Shown here in pieces: positions 12,261 through 23,525 of a stretch of 64,000 nt of DNA. Positions within the stretch are counted from its first letter, which is position 1. Every line of letters starts with the position of its first letter. Source of the stretch: Pagrus major (taxonomy: Eukaryota > Chordata > Actinopteri > Spariformes > Sparidae); the NCBI RefSeq assembly GCF_040436345.1, contig NC_133221.1:25497665-25561664 (forward strand), read 5' to 3'. The notes below the pieces were generated by a model. It was not told the origin of the DNA, made no database searches, and saw nothing but the letters and a program-made list of their open reading frames with translations. The position numbers and the translations under genes were made by a program.

Positions 12261-13680
12261 GCATGTAGAGCCGGAATATTTTCACATCTTACTCGGTGAA
12301 TTGAGAGGTAATTATGGAAAGACAAACCAAGAGTTGAGTTTGACTGAAGTGTGTTTTATGATGAGTTAACAAGGCAATAGAGCTTGTCTTAGTTCTTTGT
12401 CAGTTTCTTCACATTCTTTTGAAAATGTCATTCGTTTTGAATGTTTTAAATTTAAATTCTTATCTTTCAAACTGCTCTTTTAAGTGATGCCTATTTGCAC
12501 ATTTCGCAAATACGGAGCAACTTTAGCATTCATTTTGAGTAGTATCAGTCCAATATTCAATCTCTTTTAGCTCTGGTTTTGGTCTCCACCAACTCCTGAG
12601 GGAAATACATGTGTCTGTAGTAACTGAATGATCCGTTCTGTTCATCAGCTAGTCGCTGACTGTGTCTGTCTGCCGTTTGGTGCTGTAGCACACACAGTGA
12701 TTTTTTTTTTTAGAGCTTATGGGCTAAAAAACAAAGCCGCCTGCTGAGTCACCTCTCTTTATTAATGAAAACTGGACTGCTTTTGCAGTCAAACAAACAA
12801 ACAGCCTAGTGTACAGATATGAGCAAATTCAAATATATAATTCAAATATTTACAAAGTGTGTGTCTGTGTGACAGCTCAAGTTAACTCCAGTTCTTTGTT
12901 ATTTTCCTCCCTCCTTTCTTCTTATTGTCTTCATCTGTTCAGGAACTGGAGTCATAAAGCCTCAGGAAAACATCAGTTTTCACTCAAATTAGAAACATTT
13001 CTACTTGAGAGCAACATTTTTCAGGTGAAACATTTTTCAACCTGAGCAGGAGCGTGTTCACTCTAATTTGTGACAGATATGCAACTACTCACACCCACTT
13101 GCATGAATCTGACTTTCTTGAAGAACTCCACTTCTGAAATGACTGAAATGCATTGTTTCATTTTCAAACAACCGTGTCACGAGGAACCAGAAGCTAGTGA
13201 CAATGAGAAGGTGCATTCAGGTATCGAGAGAGAGACTTACGTCAGAACAGCAAGGGAAGACCAGGACATGCCACAGTCACTGTGGTGCTTCTCAATCCTG
13301 ACAGCACTGTTCGCGGCGTAGCCAGAGGGAAGGCCTGGCACCGGGGCATGATAAAGCACACCCCCGCAAAAATACGACTACCAGCAAAAGAGTTTCATTC
13401 AGGGCTGGTATGAGCAGGGATGCCTTTTTGGGGAGGCATTTTCTGTTGTGCCTGTTTGTGTTGCTTGTTTGTTAAGATGTGAGCTGTATTGCTTCTCTGA
13501 TATTCTGCCTATATCATTTTTCTGTTATATAAGTTTTCCCATGACTATACTGTTTATTTCTGCATACCTGAATACCATTATTTCATTTTAAACAAAAAAA
13601 GAAAAGAAATTTAGGGCATGTGACACCAAAAGTTGACTTTTGAAATGAAAAAAAAAAAGAGTCTTGTAATGAAACACAAC

Positions 13681-14010
13681 TTATACATGGGTTGCATTCC
13701 TTAGATTAGGATCATAAGTAAACCACACATTTGTATAATCAGGATGGAAATCAACAATATGGTTTAAAAAAAGGACTTTTAGGTCTGAAAAGGATAAGGG
13801 GAGCTCTGTTAACAGTGTCCATAATTTAAGAGAAGAAATGTCTTCCTTTATCTGTTTAAAACACCTGAACAAACCCACTCTCAAACCAAAGGCATTTATA
13901 CCACTGGTGGGAACAAATGACAGACCCCTGGAGAAGAGTGATATCTGGTCATATAATAATTCCACAGAGGAAATGTTAATTAACATGTCTTTGTGAAGTT
14001 GTGTGTCCAA
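13681..14010 (-). pseudogene. Retroelement-like open frame fragment
   Basis: A 109-codon minus-strand frame contains the peptide LFSRGLSFVPTSG followed by FGLRVGLFRCFKQIK. This resembles the 'LLSKGLSFxPT' block that I associate with fish retroelement proteins, possibly Penelope-like elements. Upstream on the same strand (15180 to 14990) there is more possible element DNA, including CTGATGAAGGTCTGAAATG. There is no catalytic YxDD motif or endonuclease domain, so this is at most a dead 5' fragment. The class assignment is tentative. Confidence 0.35.
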
Positions 14011-15985
14011 GGTTGGCTTGTTCTGAGATGACCGCTCGGCCTCTTTTATTCTTTCTGCGTGCGTCTAAAAGAAGACCAGTGTGGAAGAGACCACTTGAAT
14101 CACAGTTGAAAGTGAAGTCACACTCCAAGGAAGAGTTTCCTTGGGGGAAAATAACTTTTTGAATGCATAAGCCTCTAGGAATCCTTTTGTTTCTCTAATA
14201 CTCGCTCAGAGCGAAACCTAGCATGAAGTGGTGAGTTTCTTACAGATAAAGTCTTTCAAGTTTAACTTTCAGATCTTTTTTCGTCGTGTGAAATCTTACC
14301 AAGAAATGCCTCCAGAAAATGAAAGAACACACTTCAGAGAGTTGGTTAACCACTGATTTCTTTCCAAATGATTGACACGGCTAATAATATCTTGACTAAA
14401 CGAGGCAGGTCCGACCAAATATCACTGATCAGACTGCAATTAAACTGCGAACACAAGCTTTTCCCAAACGAATTGAGGGATGAATAACGTGCTGATTAAA
14501 AAAGTAGTCTTTAACCTCCTCTCTGAAGTGTGTTCTTTCATTTTCTGGAGGCATTTACTTCAGAAGTCATACGGCGTAGATATGTTGGGTTTTAGTGTGT
14601 TTCTCCATGCATCTCCCATTCACTTCAATACAGCTGACACCACAGTCTGGCACCAAATCAAGATTCAGCGAAGTAATGACCCTTTCTTCTTTTTCCAAGG
14701 TTCCTTGTTTAGGGAGAGGCACTAGAAGACATCTTGTCAAGCTCCAACCAAATTTGTATCGCCATATTTATCTTGTTATTGTAGCCTTATTTTGACTATA
14801 AACATTTTGACCAACATATAGAATGTTTTTTCTATATTTGATGTTAGAGATTGTTTAATGTTTTTATTGTAGGCCTATGATGCCATGAAGTGATTACATA
14901 CAGTTAATATGTATTCATATTGTTTGATCATGAGTGATGTGTCTATAGTGTGACTTGATTGGTCCACGTGGGTCAACCAACCTATTCAAAATGATTTCCC
15001 CTCGTGCCTTGTAAAATAAACTGATGAAGGTCTGAAATGAAACATTTTTAGATTCTCCTGATTGCAAGTTCGGAGATCAGTGTGTAGAAGGTTTTTCGTC
15101 CTGATTTTGTCAACTCTTGATCTTCTCCTATGCGGCTGTCGATTCACAGGTGTGCGAAAGTTTTGATCTGCCAATTAAGACTCAGACACCATCTGACTGT
15201 GTGAGTTCAATGTGAGGACAGAAATGAGACCAGAGACGCTTCACCTGCAATACGAACGCAGCGTCAGACTCACTGCTCTTATACATCATTTTACAAGCTA
15301 TTCCTCCATCACACTCTCTTTGTCTCCCCCTTTCACCCTGTCTCAGTCACCCTCTGGTGTGTCTGTCTCTCTCTGTGTCGTGCAGTTGCAGGGATTGGAG
15401 GCCCTCGGGATATTGATTGGGCTCGACTTAATGCTGTCAGACTGATGGGAGACATGTGATTCACAGACGAGATCCTGGCCCTCGTGCACTCAGCCCTCCA
15501 ACCACACACAAACCCCCACACACACAAGACGAGAAGTGCATGCACACACACTTATAGTATGTGGGCAGCAAGCATACATACACACAAATGGACACACATT
15601 AGATCATGCACAAAGGCAGAAATGCATGCGCACACACTTAAACCACACACATGCACGAATGCACACACTCCTGCACTCACACACACACGCACACACCATT
15701 ATTTCATGTGCAGTGGTTAGAGTCAGAGTGGAAATTCAAAAGCACATGGACATAAAACAGAAAGTTTTGGTCACTTACACACATTTCCAGTATAATACAC
15801 ACGCGCACATGCACACACAAGTTAGTGAGTCAGTGTGTAGTTGTGGTGACTGATCTGACATCGTAACCACATGAGGCCAATAAAACACCACAGAGACAGA
15901 AAGAGATGGGAAAATCCCTCACTCTCTCTCTTTCTGTCCCTTGAAGTCTCTCGCTTGGTCTCTCTCTCTTAATCACTCTCATTAT

Positions 15986-15990
15986 CTCTC

Positions 15991-16060
<70 letters not shown>
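15986..16060 (+). repeat. (TC)n microsatellite
   Basis: About 75 bases are nearly pure TC dinucleotides, preceded by imperfect CT-rich sequence from about 15917. AC-rich imperfect repeats lie at 15500-15820. Confidence 0.95.
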
Positions 16061-16064
<4 letters not shown>

Positions 16065-16623
16065 ACATGGATGTACAGATTCCTTTCCCTCTGCCTCTCC
16101 ATGTGTTTCTCTCCGGAGCTTCATATCCATATGCATTTTTAATGTGTGTCTCCAGGTCTGTCTGTTGTTCTCACCATGTATTCACACCGCGAGGACAATA
16201 ACGAAGAAGTCTCCATCACTCATTCACGAAGGACCTACACGGACATGGTCGGCCCCTTGGGCAAAAATGAGAAACAATGTTTCTAATTTTTCAATGCTTA
16301 AATATTACCTGGTCCTTGGTTTGGCATGTGGGAATTTAATTAAACACAATATCCAACTGCATTGCATGACTAGAATTAGTGCCTCCTACAGTTAACGTGC
16401 AGTTTACATCTTTTTGTTCAGACTCATATGATGAGGTGAAGACTTTAAAGGAGTTTAATAAAAGGTAAATGTAGTCCGTAGTGAAATCGAAGGTATCACA
16501 TGTATGAGTCCAGTGAATAACTTCCAGTGAGAAAGTACAGAGTACAGAGGACTGATAGAGAGCTTTGTGATATAGTGCAATGACAAACACCTGAAGCTCA
16601 GTATCAGCAAAGCGTTGTGTCCC

Positions 16624-17010
16624 AAATTTGAAGAAATTCCTTCCATGTGTTCCTCAGGCAGTCACGAGAATGAAACAGACCTGAGCTCTCTGTGACCTTT
16701 GACCACCAAATTCGAATCAGCTCATCTTCAAGTCCAAGTGGATGTTTGTGCCAAGGTTGAAGAAATTACCTCCAGGTGTTCCTGATATATCGCATTCATG
16801 AGAATGGGACAGACCCCAGATCAATATGACCTTGACCTTTGACCTTTGGCCTCCAAATTCAAATCAGTTCATCTTTGTAAATGTTGGTGCCAAATTTGAA
16901 GAAATTTTCCTGAATGTGTTTCTGAGATATTGTGTCCACAAGAATGGGATGGACAGATGGATGACTCGAAAATATAATGCCACAGCTATCGCCGGTGCGG
17001 AGCCGTAAGG
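16624..17010 (+). repeat. Three-unit tandem repeat, period about 130-140 bp
   Basis: Units start at 16624 (AAATTTGAAGAAATT), 16753 (AAGGTTGAAGAAATT) and 16892 (AAATTTGAAGAAATT). Each continues with a version of TGTTCCTGATATATCGCATTCATGAGAATGGGACAGA (shown here only in outline), and the first two carry TGACCTTTGACC. The spacing of 129 and 139 bp, with divergence between units, shows an old tandem array of an interspersed family. TGACCTTTGACC (16693-16704 and 16833-16844) is a DR1-type nuclear-receptor motif. Confidence 0.75.
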
Positions 17011-18906
17011 ACTAAAATGAACTAAAAAAAAACCTTTATCAGGAACACAGAGCCTCAAGATGAGGTGCTGAAGCATGAAGACATGATGAACCTATTTCAC
17101 TGTGAACACTTGCTGAGCTGAAACTTTTTTTCCCCCATCATTACATTATTCCTTCCTTTCTACTTTCATTCAATTTCTTATTCCTTTCCATTCTACCCTC
17201 TATATCTCGTTGCAAAGGTTTTGGCAAACTTTGGATAGTTTTACAGATTCTTCAAGAAGTCTTTGGTCCTGTGACCACATAACGTTTTTTTTTTTTTCCT
17301 AGCAGAGAAGTGCTGGTAGCGTGCTTGGGAACACTTGGCAGAAGCACCTGTGTGGTTGACTACACAGCTAAAAACAAGCTTTCAATAGGTAGAGTGATAA
17401 AAGCACGACTCTAAGCACTCTTACGAAGCTCAGGATAGACAGACACTATCAGAACAAGCTTCTCCTCCATTGTCTTGGGTATCAGGGTGAAGCGTGACAG
17501 GTCCCACCCCGTCTAATATATGATTGGTTGCTTGAAAAGGAGCGACATTAACAACACCAGCGCCTCTCTGATAATTTCAGAGAACTGAGGCACAAAATAG
17601 GTGGAGTGCCCTGAAAAAAGACACTGTATGCAGCGCTTTGTCTCTACACTCTCTTCTCATTTGGAACAATTGATCGAAGACGCTGGCACTCAGAAAGAAA
17701 ATATGTTCTGTGGACACAAGGCCTTAGGAGGACAATCTAATGTNNNNNNNNNNNNNNNNNNNNNNNNNNNNNNNNNNNNNNNNNNNNNNNNNNNNNNNNN
17801 NNNNNNNNNNNNNNNNNNNNNNNNNNNNNNNNNNNNNNNNNNNCTCCAAGAAATGTTTTTGCCCTTCACCTTAGAGAATCATGACAAGAAGACTTGGGCA
17901 GTCGTAGAGTTTCAAACTATAACGATTACACATGAAAGGCTGAAAAAATGTATTACATTCTTCCCATTTAATTTTAATGAAAGGTGATAAGAACAGTGTG
18001 ATAGATTGCAGGGTGTCCGGAGGTCCTGATAATGTCTAAAGATGTCTCAATGTATTAATATTTGGTTAAATTTACATCAGAGGTCTTGAAGTTTATTCTG
18101 TCAGCACTGCTTGTTGGATTAGGAGGTGCTGTTTCCAGCCATTTCTGTAACTTTGCGAAACCAGCAATCAAGACATTCACTTCCACGTCATGCCATGATT
18201 GGTCAGCTATGTGGATGTGAGACAGTTTGCAGGGTTGGAACTTCTCATTTCAGGTGTGACCACATGAATGGTTCATTCTAAGGTGGATTTTGGCTTCCTC
18301 GGCTTTCTAAAAACCAAGGATGTACTGACTGTGACATCACAATCTTTCTCTTAATGTGAGTGAACCCCTGGGTTAGGGCTTGTTTCCTGTTGCTGGATCA
18401 GGGGATGTTGGATAGCTAATAAGGCTTTTCTTTTCATTAAGAAAAGAGAACATCTACAGAATTGTTTTTTTTTTGTGTGAGTGATTTAAAAAAAAAAAAA
18501 ATGTTTTGAATGTTAACTTTGGTCTAACTGGCATTAAAGGTTTCTAACAACGTTTAAAACATGCGCTGCTGGCTGATTCATTGACCCCGAAAAAAAGTAT
18601 TTTAAGCCAGCCTTTTTGAAATGTTGAAACTTATCTGTGAGTTGTGGAAATGCTTCATGGAGCCACAGTGGGACAGGGAGGCAGGATATCTCTGCAGCAA
18701 GGTTTAGCCAGGGCCACCCTGCCACCAGGAGTGTTAACCAGATCTAATTTGTCTCCTCATTCTCCTCTTCCTCCTCTCTGCCTCAACCCATTCATCCCTC
18801 CTGCTCAATGGTATTCTCACACCCGCTTCCTCCATGTCACTCTTCATTCCCTTCCTCTCCCTTCCTTTCCCACCCTCTCCTCCTCCTCCTCCTCATCTTT
18901 CGGCAG
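17011..18906. other. Gene-free stretch with assembly gap, upstream of a terminal exon
   Basis: No coding exon is seen. It includes the N gap and AT-rich unique sequence. Just before 18907 the plus strand becomes strongly pyrimidine-rich (18830-18903), which is the polypyrimidine tract and acceptor of the following exon. The stretch is therefore most likely intron. Confidence 0.55.
17744..17843. other. Assembly gap, exactly 100 N
   Basis: One hundred consecutive N characters, the customary placeholder for a gap of unknown size. A missing exon here cannot be excluded. Confidence 0.99.
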
Positions 18907-19131
18907 GCGGGATCGGAGATGGCGATATCCGGTGAGGCAGTGAGCATGTACTTTGAGGAGAAGTTACAGAATATGTTCCCAGGGCAGAGCTTCCCTGAAA
19001 CACCTGAACCCGAGGAGACTGCGGAGACAAACGAAAAGGAGGATGATGACACAGATGACTCTGAGGACGACTTTGTACAGCCCAGACGCAAACGATTAAA
19101 AACAGAGGACAAAGTGCTCCACATCAAGTGA
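18907..19131 (+). CDS. Last coding exon of an unidentified gene (74 aa)
   Basis: A long pyrimidine tract and CGGCAG acceptor precede 18907. The frame from there runs AGSEMAISGEAVSMYFEEKL, continues through a very acidic stretch (about residues 28-54, many Glu/Asp with Ser/Thr), then a basic cluster PRRKRLK that looks like a nuclear localisation signal, and ends LHIK at a TGA (19129-19131). A 3' UTR with a canonical AATAAA at 19655-19660 follows. I do not recognise the protein. The acid-then-basic tail suggests a nuclear protein. An internal ATG (18919) could in principle start a short protein, but the acceptor argues for an internal reading frame. Upstream exons are not visible, so either the preceding intron exceeds 18 kb or an exon lies in the gap. 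Confidence 0.55.
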   Translation, partial: AGSEMAISGEAVSMYFEEKLQNMFPGQSFPETPEPEETAETNEKEDDDTDDSEDDFVQPRRKRLKTEDKVLHIK

Positions 19132-19654
19132 GAACCACCCTCAAAAGAGACAAGAGAAGTGAAGAACTGTCTTCCTCACATCCCACACTTCTCTTTTGTT
19201 TGAGGCAGCAAACAAAAAGGACGAGATTCGCTGTACAAACTGCTTGTTTTATCTCATCCTTGCCTTTGAAAGAATTACTGTCAACTACATTAGACATCTG
19301 CCTTTATCAGAACTCTTGAGGACAGAAACATAAAAGAGCTGCATTTCCTTCTGATTTCATGGACACTCGAGAACTCGCTTGTACAGAGTTTGAAGTAGGA
19401 CTTGTTTTGCAGTAGTTTGATGAGTTTAACGGTTGGTCCCTTATTTTCTATCATACATTTTCATTTGTAGATTTGTTGTGACAGTTGCTTTACAAAACAT
19501 TTAAATTCCCTGTTCCCAGTTCTCAATGTATTATATCTATACTTTGACATGAAACCTACCAAGTATTTGTATGACTTTGTGGAAACGTTATGTAAATAAG
19601 AGAATCTAGCCCATTGAAGGTATTCCTACAGTATAGATGTTTGGGTGCGTCATC

Positions 19655-19660
19655 AATAAA
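19655..19660 (+). terminator. Polyadenylation signal AATAAA
   Basis: Canonical AATAAA 524 bases after the stop codon of the exon at 18907-19131. It supports that exon being the 3' end of a plus-strand gene. Confidence 0.55.
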
Positions 19661-20454
19661 ACCTGTTCTTGAAATATATCAAAGAAAATGTGTGGTGTGG
19701 TGTAGGTCTGGGGTGGCTAGAGAGCCGCTTAAGGAGAAGTTCACGAAAATTACAAAAACGACAACAAAAACATGTTCTGGCATACCCTTGATGGTATTTA
19801 GCCATGTAAATACATTTTGTTTAATTTGTCATGATGCCTGTTTTCAAAACTGCTTCACAGTGGAGGTGGATGGAATCACATTTGTGGTGCATACAAATTC
19901 ACAACTACATCCCTTCACAGAAATGGTGTATAATAGTCAGCAGCACGCTGGGAAAAGTACAGGTGTTACTAATAACATTAAAGTTGAGGCAACGCTAACA
20001 TCCTCAGTAACTAGTTGCTGTGATGGCTCTTTTGTAATTCAGTTGCGTGTTTAAGTTGTGACAGTGAGTCTGCATGAGTACTGGGAGTCTGGGACCCTGA
20101 AACCAAAGCAGCTAAATGGAATATAGCCATCATTCATTCTATTATCTACACCTGTGCTTTTCCTACTGTGACATGAGAAATTGTCCTTGTTGTAAAGGCC
20201 TACTGGTGGAGAGTGCTATGAACACTTGCAAAATTAAATTGCCGGCAGACAGTACTTTGGTAAACTCTTAACTAATATTACTATTTAAAAAACTAATGAG
20301 GACTATTAATAATGTTTTGTTTTAACTTCATTATCAACAACTGTCATAGATGGTTTAAAATACTGTTTTGGACAGTGACATTCTTAAAATCTGAAAATTA
20401 GATTAACAATAAATACTGAGTCAACACGGGATATCATGACTAACATGGAAAGTA

Positions 20455-20962
20455 TTAAAGGGTAACTCCACCAACTCTACACATTAAAGTGTGTTTACAG
20501 TTCTTTGGGGAGTTCTACTGCATATGTGAAAAAGTAGTATAAAGCATTTTGCGGCTCCAGAGGAAGCTGCACTGAATCTGATTAATTGCCTCCAATGATG
20601 TCACTAGGTGGCAGAGTTGCATTGTGGGTAATTTAGGCACCAGGTTTTGAAAAGGAAGAAGAATGTGTGGATTGGTAAAGGTGATATCTCTGGTTCTGCT
20701 GTGCAGACTAGTTATTTGTTTTTTGAACTGCCCAACCATGTTATAGGAGTACAATGCTGTACCAGTGGACTGCTTTCCAAAACCTGGTGCCTACATTACC
20801 CACAATGCAACTTAGCCACTCAGTGACATCACTGAAGGCAGTTTATCAGATTACATGCAGCTACTCGAGCCACTTTATACTACTTTTTCCACATAAGAAG
20901 TAGTACTGCCCAAGACCTGTAAACACATTTTAATGTATAAAATCGCTGGAGTTACCCTTTAA
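20455..20962 (+). mobile_element. TTAA-bounded foldback MITE, 508 bp
   Basis: The ends are perfect inverted repeats: TTAAAGGGTAACTCC (20455-20469) and GGAGTTACCCTTTAA (20948-20962). Two arms of nearly 200 bp are inverted copies of each other; for example TTGCATTGTGGGTAATTTAGG on the left pairs with CCTACATTACCCACAATGCAA on the right (read as arms, with mismatches). A relative of the right arm lies at 1-190. There are no coding sequences. The TTAA ends are consistent with TTAA-specific integration. Confidence 0.88.
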
Positions 20963-22800
20963 GCTTCCTTTACATGTAAAAGGAATGTTTGGCCTTCTTG
21001 GGCATTGTCCTCGTGATGGGAGGACAAAAATTGACCGAACAGACAGATAGCAGCAGCTTAGTAACAACACAAAGTGAAGGATTTTATGGGTAATACACAC
21101 TTAAATTAATCCACTATTTAGAAAAAGTCAGTATTAATTAAAGTTGTTTCCACTACTAACCCTCTTGCCAGTGATGCAGTCATAGTTTCTGTCTAATATT
21201 TGCGATAAGGGGCAACAAAATTATGTTGGTGGCCTTTTTTCTTTTTTTTTAATAAAGTTGCAACATTGTGATTACATCACTATTATAAGATATTGAACTT
21301 GGCAGTTGAAGAGAGGTGGCATCCTTATCTCTGAAAGATTGAATCCTCTTAGATTCTTCAGACAAATGATGTGATAGCCTATATCAGTATACAGGCCTAA
21401 CTTGAGTTCAAAGATCAAACAGACCAAATCTCTTTGCAAATAATTTGCAAAGGGATTTGCACAGTCCCTGGCAAATAACAACCATTGTGTACAGAAACTG
21501 TGCACCTCAGATTTATTCCCTTTTTATGTTCTTGACCCATTACATTTTAACCCCAGACGTCGAGCAGTGTAGGAGAAGCACGTGAGAGAGGGAAGTGGCC
21601 TTTTTAGCCGCACGAGCTGACATCAGCGTGCTGAGGTGCTGAATCGTCAGTCTGCCCGTGTGTCAGCTGATGCGTTCAGCGTCGACTCAGTTAAATATAG
21701 GAAATAACTTGTTGAGTCCTCTTTTTTGTCTTCATTCAAAGTCTCACGTCGTATTTCACCTTCTTTGCCAGGTAGGATTCGTTCCTTGATATTTATGTTC
21801 GGTTACAATACATGAAGCCTAATATTGTCGCTATAATTAATATTTTTCTCTGTTTTCTCATGTTTCCCGCCTTGAACGACTCAACTGTCATTTACTTAAA
21901 ACTGAAATTATCAGCTTCTTTTGTCTTCAAATGAAGATAATCAGGACAGGATGTTATGATGAAAAGAAACCCGTTTTAATGTGATAACGGTAATTAGCCA
22001 TCTAATCATCTCTGCATATAACAAAAGAACTGCCACTTCTTTAGACAGCCAACACCCTCACATTTGCATACAGGTCCGTTTCAAAGCCTATAGGATGTGC
22101 CCCTTTGGGCCTGGTAATTATAGGTTTATTGTTTTTCACGGCTGCATACTAAAATGCAAAGCTTGTTGAAGAATGCAGGAGGCCTCGAGACTAATGACGG
22201 CTCAGGGCTAATGACTGAATTACCACGTGCAGCAAAATATTCCAGTATAACAAGGCTTGTAGATATGTGATGAGAGTGTGTGAAATGTGCGAGCCCTGGG
22301 ACATCAGATCAGCTGTCCCAGTTCTGCAGAGGGGTCGCATTAACATGAAAGCATACCATTAGCTTGTCCCACAGCCTTAATAAATCGTTTACAGTTGAAC
22401 AGTCTCGACCTGACACTGATGTTGGTCCTGAACTTTGGGAAGCAGAATTATAATTTCTACCTCAACCTTGGAAATCATAATAAATCCTCAAAGGGAAATT
22501 AAAACATATATTAGAGATCTATGATAAGCTACAGTCATTGTGTTCTGTAAGTATAATTTTATGGTGATGATGTACAAACTGAGTGACAGAATAACCGCAT
22601 CCTTCCCTTTATGCTTCCTTAAAATCACAATCTGTTACATTGTACTATAAAACAAGTTGGAAGGATGTCTGCGACATGTTCCCAACCCATGGCGAGGGAT
22701 ATTAATGTTATTAAATGGGCGAAATGTACATTCCTGTATCACATCCAAGTAATACTTTTATTTTGAAGGATTAACTACATTGTTTTGAAGTTCACCGGTT
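20963..22800. other. Intergenic stretch upstream of slc66a1
   Basis: No exon is recognised. At 21691-21775 there is a TATA-like ATATAGGAAATAA followed about 75 bases later by CTTTGCCAG/gtagga, a good donor. This could be a non-coding first exon, perhaps an alternative slc66a1 start. The rest appears unique and AT-rich. Confidence 0.4.
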
Positions 22801-22970
22801 GCCCGTCACGTGCAAATTTTGCTGCAGTGACGTTTCAGCCCAACGACCAATCAGCTGACGGGCTCAGAACTGGCTTGTTTACCGCCTGCTTCCTGTTGTC
22901 GCCACAGTCTCTGGGAGGTTTTTGTTCTGCTAACGACTTTGCCGGCATGTCAGCGGCCGCACAGGCAAGA
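22801..22970 (+). promoter_or_regulatory. Likely slc66a1 promoter with CLEAR-type E-box, CRE half-site and CCAAT box
   Basis: Within 50 bases there are GTCACGTG (22805-22812, the core of the CLEAR element GTCACGTGAC bound by TFEB-family factors), TGACGT (22828-22833) and CCAAT (22847-22851). These are followed by GC-richer sequence with CGGCCGC near 22955. slc66a1 encodes a lysosomal protein, so a CLEAR-like site is functionally sensible. The transcription start and first-exon boundary are not fixed by the sequence. Confidence 0.5.
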
Positions 22971-23525
22971 TACATTCAGTTTTTCTCATTTCCACTACGA
23001 TACTTTGTAGTCATGTTCGACACAAACGCCACAAACTGAGATTCAGCTGTCTTTTATGTGTTTTTTGTTTTTGTCGTGGCTAGCTGGCTAAATTGCTAAC
23101 ATATGTTGGTGTATCTGTTCTCTGGTTTCTGTTTCGCCTATTTTGGATGAAAAAGTAACATTATGTGTTCCCACTTAACAGCCACTGTTTTTATCTAATC
23201 AGCGTCTCCAACAGCAGGATTTGGATCCAAACGGGCTGTTTTGATGTTTTTCCACAACCTTTGAACCCGTTGCGACCGTGTTAACTGGAAAAACTGTGTT
23301 ATTTCGGTTTGTGGTCCAGATGCGATGTTCTTTTTGATGTTTTATGGCTGATTGGAGTCAGGGGTGAAGCTCTGGATACTTCATGTTTGTGCCATATGGT
23401 TGAGACATTTTTGCCATTTTCAATTAGTCTCTCTTGGAAACAAGAATCAAATGCAGTTTTAATCTCTTTGTTTCTTGTGTTTTAATAATGTGGATATTTA
23501 CAGTGGTTCCTCTTTTCTACAGAAT

